Assembly: GCF_023282985.1 (NCBI RefSeq)
Contig: NZ_JAGQDC010000011.1
Coordinates: 1 to 64,000, forward strand
DNA length: 64,000 nt
Origin: Serratia silvae
Lineage (GTDB): Bacteria; Pseudomonadota; Gammaproteobacteria; Enterobacterales; Enterobacteriaceae
Reading direction: 5' to 3'
Shown here in pieces: positions 40,602 through 47,545 of the stretch (positions are counted from its first letter, which is position 1; each line of letters begins with the position of its first letter). Made by a program: the position numbers and the translations under genes. Below the pieces are notes generated by a model. That model made no database searches and was not told the DNA's origin. It was given only the letters and a program-made list of their open reading frames with translations.

Positions 40602-40967
40602 ATGCGGGACATTCAACAGGTTTTGGGGCGTTGGGGTGTGTGGGCAAGAGAAAGCTCTTCTCTGGGATATTCGCATATCGCCGCCGGTTTTAAAGGGTTG
40701 CTGCCGGGCAGTACCAAACCGCAGACCTCTTGCTGTGACGAGGACGGCTTGGTGGTGGATCGCGCCGTTGCTCACTTGCAGGCCCTACGTCAGCCGGAAG
40801 AGCTGGAACTGATCTTGCGTTACTACGTTTACGGACAATCGAAGTCCGCCATTGCTCGCGGCTGGAAATGTTCGGAAGGCCGGGTAAGGCAACAGATGCA
40901 GGTGGCGGAAAGTTTTATCGAAGGTTGCTTGGTCAGTCAGAATATTCGTTTGGAAATGGATAGATAA
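40602..40967 (+). CDS. Phage antitermination protein Q
   Basis: This 121-residue protein matches the Q antiterminator family of lambdoid prophages, with RDIQQVLGRWGVWARE, AGFKGLLPG, CCDEDGL and the HTH-like part SKSAIARGWKCSEGRVRQQM. Q proteins bind near a late promoter and let RNA polymerase read through terminators into late genes. GGAGG precedes the start. A hairpin terminator follows and then the tail operon, so Q probably controls tail expression. Confidence 0.85.
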   Translation: MRDIQQVLGRWGVWARESSSLGYSHIAAGFKGLLPGSTKPQTSCCDEDGLVVDRAVAHLQALRQPEELELILRYYVYGQSKSAIARGWKCSEGRVRQQMQVAESFIEGCLVSQNIRLEMDR

Positions 40968-41017
40968 ACTATTATCGATAATAAAAAATAAAGGCTTTAT
41001 AAATTGAAGTAATTACT

Positions 41018-41044
41018 ACCCCGCAATGCGGGGTGGTTTTGTTA
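41018..41044 (+). terminator. Terminator downstream of Q
   Basis: The seven-base stem ACCCCGC / GCGGGGT with a three-base loop is followed by GGTTTTGTTATTTT. It could be the tR'-like site suppressed by Q. Confidence 0.7.
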
Positions 41045-41150
41045 TTTTAAATTAATGGTGAAAAATAATTTAATAAAAATCTATTCGCTACGAGTTTTAT
41101 CTAGTAAATTGATAGCGTGGTTATTTGATGTTTTGGTTTTTAATAATGCT

Positions 41151-41277
41151 TATGCCCTATGGATTTCGAGTTGCAGCTAGGCGACAAGCTTGCCCATCCC
41201 CAGGAGCTTACTATTGTAAGTGACTGGGGTGGGCAAGTGCAGGTAACAACGCTGCAGCTCGAAATACGACGGGTATA
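41151..41277. repeat. ERIC (IRU) element
   Basis: This 127-base element carries the core sequences of the enterobacterial repetitive intergenic consensus: CCCCAGGAGCTTAC and GTAAGTGACTGGGGTGGGC in its central hairpin, with complementary ends TATGCCC...GGGTATA. It is a non-autonomous palindromic repeat of Enterobacterales and supports the taxonomic placement. Here it lies upstream of the tail operon and could affect its leader RNA. Confidence 0.9.
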
Positions 41278-41379
41278 TCAAAATAAACTTCTCGCTACGA
41301 AATATATCAGCTAGAGTGCTATTACTGGTTTAACCCAAGGTGATGCACTCTTATCAATATGGTTAAACCTGGAGGCGCT

Positions 41380-41784
41380 ATGAGCACCTTGCGTATCAAT
41401 GATTTATTTGAGTCCAAGTTAACTGTCTGGGCTGAAGAGAACAATATTAAATACACCTTGGCTAACGTGACGTTTACGGCGGATGATGATCTTCATCTGG
41501 AACCGTTTATTGCTCCGGAGCCTGCGGTGGCGTTAGGTATTTCCCAGGAGGTGCAGACCTACAGCGGAAATTATCAGGTTAATATTGTGATGAAGAAAGG
41601 AACGGGCGCGAAAACTGGCTACCAACTGGCGGAGGAGATTATCTCATTATTCCCCAGGGGATTGGTGCTGGCGGACGATGCTTTTAACTGTTATGTCAAT
41701 GCTGGCGGTAATATCCTGCCAGCGATTACCAAAGATGAGTTATATACACTGCCGGTCACCATCGGTTATTGGGCCGGGTATTAA
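41380..41784 (+). CDS. Phage tail terminator protein
   Basis: This 134-residue protein fits the lambda gpU-like / DUF4128 tail-completion family, which caps the tail tube at its upper end. The typical parts are the N-terminal FESKLTVWAEEN, the mid strand YSGNYQVNIVMKKGTG and the helix YQLAEEIISLFPRG. GGAGG precedes the ATG at 41380. It is the first gene of the tail operon, directly before the tail tube gene. Confidence 0.75.
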   Translation: MSTLRINDLFESKLTVWAEENNIKYTLANVTFTADDDLHLEPFIAPEPAVALGISQEVQTYSGNYQVNIVMKKGTGAKTGYQLAEEIISLFPRGLVLADDAFNCYVNAGGNILPAITKDELYTLPVTIGYWAGY

Positions 41785-41887
41785 TGTCACAATAGTGTAG
41801 TAAACATCGCTGGAGATATTCTCCAGCAAATAAACCAACCCTACCGCCATCCGGCGGTTTTTTTATATCTGAAATTGGAGAATTACC

Positions 41888-42550
41888 ATGGGTTTTGCAT
41901 TACCAAATGGCGCCACCGTATTTGCTGGCGCAGCAACAGCACCAGGCGTAGTAACCACCGCAGTCAGCAATGCTAATGGCGCCGTATTTACCGTGGCCAC
42001 CGGCCACACTCTGAAAGTGGGTGACATCGTGATGGTACGCTCCGGTTGGGGCCTGATTGACAGCCTGGTGGCCAAGATCACTGCCCAAGTGGATACCAGC
42101 ATCACCATCGGTGCCATCAATACCACCGACGTGAGCTTCTTCCCGGCCGGTGGCGGCAAAGGCTCCTTGCAGAAGATCTCAAGCTGGACGCAAATTCCTC
42201 AGATCACCGAGGTAGCACAGTCTGGCGGCGATCAGCAATACGTGCAGGTGCAGTTCCTGGAAGACGATCGTCAGCGTAACCTGGCCACCTTCAAAGCGGC
42301 CAAAACGCAGACCTTTACCTTTGCACACGATGCTTCCCAGCCGATCTACAGCCTGCTGCAGGATGCCGATCGCAATGGCGTCACGCTGGCGTTCTACATG
42401 CACGTGCCAAAAGCCAAGGAGCTGCGCTACTGGTCTGCGGTACCGGCTTTTGATCCGCAACCCACCACTGCGGTCAACCAGGTTGAAACCGTACAGGTGG
42501 CGCTGGCGGTGCAGTCTTGCGATATGACGTTCTATAAAGTGACTGCTTAA
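41888..42550 (+). CDS. Phage major tail tube protein
   Basis: This 220-residue protein has the beta-rich pattern of siphophage tail tube subunits (lambda gpV type): FALPNGATVFAGA at the start, then LKVGDIVMVRSGWGLID, and SLLQDADRNGVTLAFYMHVP in the second half. Many copies stack as hexameric rings to form the tube. It follows the tail terminator and precedes the tail assembly chaperone pair, as expected. Confidence 0.85.
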   Translation: MGFALPNGATVFAGAATAPGVVTTAVSNANGAVFTVATGHTLKVGDIVMVRSGWGLIDSLVAKITAQVDTSITIGAINTTDVSFFPAGGGKGSLQKISSWTQIPQITEVAQSGGDQQYVQVQFLEDDRQRNLATFKAAKTQTFTFAHDASQPIYSLLQDADRNGVTLAFYMHVPKAKELRYWSAVPAFDPQPTTAVNQVETVQVALAVQSCDMTFYKVTA

Positions 42551-42627
42551 ACACGTCTATTTCCCCCTCAGGCTTGGTTGCCCGAGGGGCTGATAGCGAT
42601 GAGTTAAACCTGGAAAATGAGGAAATC

Positions 42628-42978
42628 ATGGTTGAATTTAAATTGAATCCCAAGCCGACCTTTAAGGCGGATGTCACCGTTCCGCGCCCTGGAGATGAAG
42701 ATGGCGTGCTGACTTTTACCTTCAAGCATAAAAAGCGTACCCAGCTAGAGCTGTTGGAAAAGTCTTTGCGTGAAACTCTGGAACAGCAGAGTGAAACGGG
42801 TGTTTACAGCAATGAGCCGATGGCAGATTTTTTGATGGAAATCTGTGCTGGCTGGGCTTTGCCTGACGAGTTTAATCGCGAAAACATGCTGGTGTTGTTG
42901 GATAACTACCCGCGGGCGTTTGATTCCATTGCCACTCTGTTTACCCGCGAACTGATGGCCGCACGCGGAAAAAACTGA
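42628..42978 (+). CDS. Tail assembly chaperone, G-type
   Basis: This 116-residue protein is the G equivalent. It is an acidic, helical chaperone that coats the tape measure during tail assembly. The ATG at 42628 follows GAGGA. The end of the gene contains a slippery heptamer A-AAA-AAC at 42969-42975, just before the TGA stop, so a fraction of ribosomes should shift to the -1 frame and make G-T. Confidence 0.8.
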   Translation: MVEFKLNPKPTFKADVTVPRPGDEDGVLTFTFKHKKRTQLELLEKSLRETLEQQSETGVYSNEPMADFLMEICAGWALPDEFNRENMLVLLDNYPRAFDSIATLFTRELMAARGKN

Positions 42979-43280
42979 TAGCGCTTGCCGAAGCGTTTTA
43001 TACGCCAGAGCCTGCCATTGAAGATCTCGGTGCTTTTGGCCTGAGTGCCGCCGATTATGATCCGGTGATCGTTGAAGCCTGGCCCGATATCTGGCCAGCG
43101 TTTCAGGTTTTTCAGGCCATGGGAACCCAGTGGCGCATGGGTATGCGGGGTGTCAGCGGGTTGGATTATAACTGCCTGCCCTGGCTGATGACGCTTTATG
43201 GCGTGGACGATGAGGCAAGCGCGTTCAGTGATATTCGCGTAATGGAAAGCGCAGCACTTAGGATCATTCATAGTAAATAA
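42975..43280 (+). CDS. Tail assembly chaperone extension, T part of G-T
   Basis: This frame has no strong start of its own. Entered by a -1 shift at A-AAA-AAC, it adds 101 residues to the 116-residue G protein, giving a 217-residue G-T fusion. The T part is tryptophan-rich (EAWPDIWPAFQVFQ, GVSGLDYNCLPWLMTLYG). In lambda the T part recruits tail tube protein to the tape measure. Internal GTG initiation at 43065 is a less likely alternative. Confidence 0.8.
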   Translation: MIALAEAFYTPEPAIEDLGAFGLSAADYDPVIVEAWPDIWPAFQVFQAMGTQWRMGMRGVSGLDYNCLPWLMTLYGVDDEASAFSDIRVMESAALRIIHSK

Positions 43281-43316
43281 ATACTTATACCAGCATTAAG
43301 TTGGTTGGAGGGCAGT

Positions 43317-44744
43317 ATGGCCAATTCAGACTCTATGTTGCTGCGTGAGAACATCAATAAGATGCAGCAGCTATATAATAAAGATTTACCTCAAGCAACT
43401 CTTGGCTTTGTGAGGGCTACTACTCGGATAACCGAGGCGGCTAAGTCATATTCTTTTGGGCTGCGAACCATTAATGAGAACTCCGGGGCCAAGGCGATAC
43501 TGCTCATTGCCCAGTTGGGTGAGCTGGAGAAAACTATCAAAGGGGATAGGATACGGCAAGAGAACCTCCGTAAATCATTGCGTCCATTGCCAGCTTATGA
43601 ACTTAAAGTAGATCCGAAAAAAGAACCAGGTTTGCTGAGTGACTATATTTCAGATAAACAGGCAGAGGCCGGTAGAAAAAGCTGGCAGAGCTACCTGGAT
43701 ACCGCAACCGATATTTCTGCTGCGGTAGTTCAGGTGGCCAAGGCCAGCCACGAGGGGCTGACGGAGATCCTTACCCGATTACTTACTACTGGCCGCTTTA
43801 GTTTTCATACTTTTTCCTCTTCTATTTTGCAGATGTCCGCCGGGTTATTCAGCAAAATCATTAGCGGGTTTGCGGTTGATAAAGCGGTGAAATGGATAGA
43901 CTCAACCTTTTTCCCTGCGGCGGATCCCAATAAAACGGCTACGGATAACGCCGCCAAAACCGCGGCAGGCGGCGCTGATGCTGCCGCATTGGCAGAAGGT
44001 GGTGGCGGAGAGGAAAAAGGGGACTTTACCAAAGAGAAGCTGGATGAGGATAAGAAAACCTGGCAGGAATATTTCGAAAGCGTCACCGATGGTTATAAAG
44101 GGCTCAATGAAATTGGCCAGGCGACCCACAAAGGGTTATCTGACAATCTGACCGAATTGGTGACGACCGGTAAAGCTAACTTCAAGGAATTTAGCACGTC
44201 GATTATCACCATGATTGTCCAGATAATAAACCAAATGCTGGTGGCTTATGCCATACAAGCAGCAATGGGATGGCTCAAAAGTGCGTTCGCCCCTGCAGCT
44301 GATGCAGGATCGGCAAATAACGCTTTCTCTTTGGGCGCATACGACAACTTATCGTTTGATTCAGGTGGCTATACCGGCGACGGTGGTAAATACGATCAGG
44401 CGGGCGTGGTGCACCGTGGCGAGTTCGTGATGACCAAAGAGGCTACCCAGCGGATCGGTGTGGGTAATCTCTACGCCATGATGCGCGGCTATGCGGATGG
44501 TGGCCTGGTGGGTGGCAACAAAGCCCCGATGTACGGCTTGGCGGCAGAGCAGGGGGGCGGCATTACGGTCAACAGCACCGTAGTCATGAACAATGACGGC
44601 TCAGCGAATGCGGCCAATAGCTCCTCTGCCGGTGACGGCATGGGCAAGCTGGTGCAGGGCATTGTTAATCAGGCGATCACCGAACGTTTGGGCAAAGAAC
44701 TCAAACCGGGCGGCCTGATCTGGAATGCCTCAGCGGCTCGCTGA
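43317..44744 (+). CDS. Short phage tail tape measure protein with internal duplication
   Basis: This 475-residue protein has the lambda gpH-type C-terminal signature GGYTGDGGKYDQAGVVHRGEFVMTKEA (quoted in parts: GGYTGDGGKYD, VVHRGEFVMTKEAT). Two copies of an 85-residue helical unit lie about 126 residues apart: KSWQSYLDTATD...TTGRFSF and KTWQEYFESVTD...TTGKANF. Hydrophobic helices (MSAGLFSKIISGF, MIVQIINQMLVAYAI) sit within. A tape measure sets tail length; lambda gpH is 853 residues, so this tail should be short. GGAGG precedes the ATG at 43317. Confidence 0.8.
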   Translation: MANSDSMLLRENINKMQQLYNKDLPQATLGFVRATTRITEAAKSYSFGLRTINENSGAKAILLIAQLGELEKTIKGDRIRQENLRKSLRPLPAYELKVDPKKEPGLLSDYISDKQAEAGRKSWQSYLDTATDISAAVVQVAKASHEGLTEILTRLLTTGRFSFHTFSSSILQMSAGLFSKIISGFAVDKAVKWIDSTFFPAADPNKTATDNAAKTAAGGADAAALAEGGGGEEKGDFTKEKLDEDKKTWQEYFESVTDGYKGLNEIGQATHKGLSDNLTELVTTGKANFKEFSTSIITMIVQIINQMLVAYAIQAAMGWLKSAFAPAADAGSANNAFSLGAYDNLSFDSGGYTGDGGKYDQAGVVHRGEFVMTKEATQRIGVGNLYAMMRGYADGGLVGGNKAPMYGLAAEQGGGITVNSTVVMNNDGSANAANSSSAGDGMGKLVQGIVNQAITERLGKELKPGGLIWNASAAR

Positions 44745-44820
44745 ATCTCCTTATCAATTATCAATAGTAACAACCGCAGTCTGGCATCAGGCCTCATTAA
44801 TTGCTCCTCAATCGTTGTTT

Positions 44821-44976
44821 CCCCTCACCCCAACCCTCTCCCACAGGGAGAGGGAGCTGGTATGGCGCCGTGTTCAGGTACAGAAGTAACCTGTAACAAG
44901 GGTGATAGGAAAGACGAATGCATGATCCAATATGTGGCACGTACAGTCCCCTCTCACTAAAGGAGAGGGTGAGGGG
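44821..44976. repeat. Interspersed repeat with inverted ends inside the tail operon
   Basis: CCCCTCACCC at 44821 and GGGTGAGGGG at 44967 are inverted ends, with an internal CCCTCTCCC/GGGAGAGGG hairpin at the left. It belongs to the same family as 134-336. It fills most of the gap between the tape measure and the M gene. Confidence 0.6.
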
Positions 44977-45023
44977 TAATGTCTGGCCCTGCTGGCTGAC
45001 GGTTATTACTGTTCGGAGTCTTT

Positions 45024-45365
45024 ATGCTTATCGATACTTTCCAATGGCAAACCCAGGCCTCGCCTAGCGGTAACTTTGTCCATAACGTCAGAAGTGCGCA
45101 GTTCGGCGACGGCTATAAACAGGTCAGCAGCAACGGGCTGAACCAGGCGGTGCAGCAGTGGCAGTTGGCCTATACCGGCCATCCGGCCGTGACCCAGTCG
45201 ATGCTGGCCTTTTTAAATCAACACGTGCTCGTAGCCTTTTTCTGGACGCCGCCCAACGGCAAGAAAGCGCTATTTCGCGTCAAGTCGGATTCAATTTCCG
45301 TCACGCCGCTAGCGCGCAATGTGGAGGCATTGAGTTTTGCCTTTGAACAAGCTTTCGGCGTATAG
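45024..45365 (+). CDS. Minor tail protein, lambda gpM-like
   Basis: This 113-residue protein is the tail-tip hub subunit equivalent to lambda gpM: MLIDTFQWQTQASPSGNF, then VRSAQFGDGYKQVSSNGLN and AFFWTPPNGKKALFRVKS. It forms part of the distal tail ring to which gpL and gpJ attach. The next gene starts eight bases after its stop. Confidence 0.85.
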   Translation: MLIDTFQWQTQASPSGNFVHNVRSAQFGDGYKQVSSNGLNQAVQQWQLAYTGHPAVTQSMLAFLNQHVLVAFFWTPPNGKKALFRVKSDSISVTPLARNVEALSFAFEQAFGV

Positions 45366-45373
45366 GTGCAATC

Positions 45374-46126
45374 ATGTCATTTAACAGTCAAGTGCAAAAG
45401 CTGGCGCCAGGGGAACTGATCCAGCTGATTGAAATTGATGGCACCGCCTTTGGCGCGGCCATCATGCGCTTTCATGCGCACAATATTCCCCACACTCAGG
45501 CCGAGATCGCGGCGGCGGGCAACGATGCCCAGCGGCTGAAACCAAAATCGATCTGGTGGCAGGGAAACGAGTATGAAGCCTATCCCTACGAGATCACCGG
45601 CCTGGCAGCAACCAGCGATGGTTCGCAACCAACGCCCAGGCTCAGCGTCGCCAACCTTAGCAATCTGGTGTCTTCGTTGTGTCTGACCTTCAACGATATG
45701 GTGCAGGCGAAAGTGCGGGTACATGACACCTTTGCCAAATATCTGGATGCGGTCAACTTCCCCGAGGGAAACGCTCTGGCCGATGCTTCGCAGGAGCGGG
45801 TGCAGGTTTTCTATATCGACAGCAAAAGCACCGAAACCAACAGCGTGGTGGAGTTCCAGCTCTGTACACCGTTTGATCTGCAAGGCCAGCAATTGCCCTC
45901 GCGGCAAATTCACGGGCTTTGCACCTGGTGCATCCGGGGTTGGTACCGCAGCGGCAGAGGTTGCGATTACAGCGGCGGAGCCTGTTTTGATAAAGACGAT
46001 AAACCGATCGACGATCCGGCGTTGGACGTCTGTGGTGGCCGGGTGTCCTCCTGTAAAAAACGCTTTGGTGACGCGCAACCTCTGGCCTTTGGCGGGTTCC
46101 CAGGTTCCAACCTGTTGGGGAGGTAA
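45374..46126 (+). CDS. Minor tail protein, lambda gpL-like
   Basis: This 250-residue tail-tip protein has a beta-rich N-terminal domain and a cysteine-rich C-terminus with CTWCIRGWYRSGRGCDY and VCGGRVSSCKKRFG. Lambda gpL carries an Fe-S cluster there, and the conserved cysteines suggest the same. It links the hub to gpJ. The final TAA codon overlaps the K gene start by one base. Confidence 0.88.
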   Translation: MSFNSQVQKLAPGELIQLIEIDGTAFGAAIMRFHAHNIPHTQAEIAAAGNDAQRLKPKSIWWQGNEYEAYPYEITGLAATSDGSQPTPRLSVANLSNLVSSLCLTFNDMVQAKVRVHDTFAKYLDAVNFPEGNALADASQERVQVFYIDSKSTETNSVVEFQLCTPFDLQGQQLPSRQIHGLCTWCIRGWYRSGRGCDYSGGACFDKDDKPIDDPALDVCGGRVSSCKKRFGDAQPLAFGGFPGSNLLGR

Positions 46127-46839
46127 TGATGCAGGCTGAAATCATGCAGGCGATCTGTGAGCATGCCGCAGCGGAATATCCCAATGAGTCCTGCGGTTTT
46201 GTGGTGCAGAACGGGCGTAAGGCGCGTTATCTGCCGTGCCGCAATGTGGCGGAGAACGCGTTGGATAACTTTGTCATTTCCCCTCAGGAATATGCGCAGG
46301 CGGAGGACCAAGGCGAGATCATCCGCATCATCCATAGCCATCCTGATGTACCCGTATTGATCCCTTCGGAGATGGATCGCCTGCAGTGCGATCACTCGGG
46401 CATTGTCTGGGGCATCGTTTCGTGGCCGGAAGGAGATTACACCGAGGTTGTGCCACGCGGCGAGCGTCCGTTAGTAGGCCGTAGCTGGTTGCTGGGCCAT
46501 GCTGACTGCTGGTCATTGATCCGGGATTACTATCGCCAGGAACACGGCATCGTGCTGAATGATTACTCGGTGGAGCATGAATGGTGGATCGACGGCAAAA
46601 CCCGCCTGTATGACGATCACTGGTACGCCGAAGGGTTCCGAGAATTTCAGGGGCCGATGCGCGCGGGCGATATGATCATGATGCAGGTTTCAGCCCCGGT
46701 TACCAACCACGCGGGCATCTATCTGGGGGACGGGATGATGCTGCACCATCTGTTCGGCCAGCTCAGCCAGCGTTATCCCTACAGCGGATATTTTCAGGAG
46801 CGGACGGTACGCGTAGTCCGCCGAAAGGAGCTTCTATGA
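46126..46839 (+). CDS. Tail-tip peptidase, lambda gpK-like (JAMM plus NlpC/P60)
   Basis: This 237-residue protein has an N-terminal JAMM metallopeptidase domain (ESCGF, then HSHPDVPVLIPSEMD with the H-x-H...D zinc ligands, about 15-85). A C-terminal NlpC/P60 cysteine peptidase follows (HADCWSLIRDYY, with the histidine in NHAGIYLG, about 120-225). Lambda gpK is a tail-assembly factor; NlpC/P60 domains cut peptidoglycan stems, so a role in local wall degradation is also possible. It overlaps the I gene by four bases. Confidence 0.88.
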   Translation: MMQAEIMQAICEHAAAEYPNESCGFVVQNGRKARYLPCRNVAENALDNFVISPQEYAQAEDQGEIIRIIHSHPDVPVLIPSEMDRLQCDHSGIVWGIVSWPEGDYTEVVPRGERPLVGRSWLLGHADCWSLIRDYYRQEHGIVLNDYSVEHEWWIDGKTRLYDDHWYAEGFREFQGPMRAGDMIMMQVSAPVTNHAGIYLGDGMMLHHLFGQLSQRYPYSGYFQERTVRVVRRKELL

Positions 46840-47459
46840 TGCAAACAACAAGACTGATCCGGTTGGGTGGCCAACTGGGTAAAAAGTTCGGTAAAACCCA
46901 TCGGCTGGTGGTGGCGGATACTCGCGAAGCGCTGCGGGCGCTGTGTATCACCTTGCCCGGATTTGAGAGCTTTATGATGAATGCCCATAAAGACGGCGTG
47001 CAGTTTGCCTTCTTCAATGGCCCGCAGAATATCAGCCTAGCCGAGTTTGCCACCTCTAAAGGCAGTGCCGATATTCGCATTATGCCGGTGATCGCCGGGA
47101 GTAAAAATGCCGGGATGTTCCAGATTGTGATTGGGGTGGCGGCGCTGGTAGGGGCATTCTTCACCGCAGGCGGAACGATGGCGTATTGGGGGGCGGCATT
47201 AGCGGCTCAAAGTGCAGCGGTAACCGGTTTAACCATGATGGGAGCTTCGATGGTGCTGGGTGGCGTAATGCAACTGATGACGCCACAACCGGATTTCGGC
47301 ATGTCCTCTTCCCAGTCGGTAGAAAACAAACCGTCCTATGCCTTTGGCTCACCGGTCAACACCACGGCGCAGGGTTACCCGGTGCCGGTGCTGTACGGCG
47401 AACGAGAAATCGGTGGCGCGGTGATTTCCGCCGGTATTTACGCCGAAAATCAGCAATAA
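46836..47459 (+). CDS. Tail assembly protein, lambda gpI-like
   Basis: This 207-residue protein has a ubiquitin-like N-terminal part (LIRLGGQLGKKFGKTHRL) and a glycine/alanine-rich hydrophobic middle (VIGVAALVGAFFTAGG and AQSAAVTGLTMMGASMVLGG). It ends with YPVPVLYGEREIGGAVISAGIY. This matches lambda gpI, a tail-tip assembly factor. It overlaps gpK and is separated from J by an ERIC remnant. Confidence 0.88.
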   Translation: MMQTTRLIRLGGQLGKKFGKTHRLVVADTREALRALCITLPGFESFMMNAHKDGVQFAFFNGPQNISLAEFATSKGSADIRIMPVIAGSKNAGMFQIVIGVAALVGAFFTAGGTMAYWGAALAAQSAAVTGLTMMGASMVLGGVMQLMTPQPDFGMSSSQSVENKPSYAFGSPVNTTAQGYPVPVLYGEREIGGAVISAGIYAENQQ

Positions 47460-47480
47460 TCCTTCTCTATTGGTCGTTTT

Positions 47481-47521
47481 ATACCCTAAGAATTTCAAGC
47501 TGCAGCTAGGCGACGGGTATA
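47481..47521. repeat. Internally deleted ERIC element
   Basis: These 41 bases match the first 32 and last 11 bases of the ERIC at 41151-41277 (ATACCC...TTGAAGCTGCAGCTAGGCGAC-type left end fused to CGACGGGTATA). About 85 internal bases are missing. It sits between the I and J genes of the tail operon. Confidence 0.75.
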
Positions 47522-47545
47522 ACGGCCTTTTTTTATGGGCGCAAT

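Larger units (their letters stand above)
40968..41379. other. Region between Q and the tail operon
   Basis: It contains a terminator (41018-41044), an A+T-rich stretch and a complete ERIC element (41151-41277). There is no lysis gene, unlike the lambda order Q-lysis-head-tail. A late promoter and Q-utilisation site should lie here if Q controls the tail genes; I did not identify them. Confidence 0.5.

Noticed and set aside
40055-41379. Search for holin, endolysin, integrase or attachment repeats next to the tail cluster
   Set aside because: No frame or repeat here supports any of these, so none is claimed.
43065-43280. Separate gene starting at GTG 43065
   Set aside because: The upstream -1 frame is open back to an in-phase A-AAA-AAC slippery site, so a G-T fusion explains it better.
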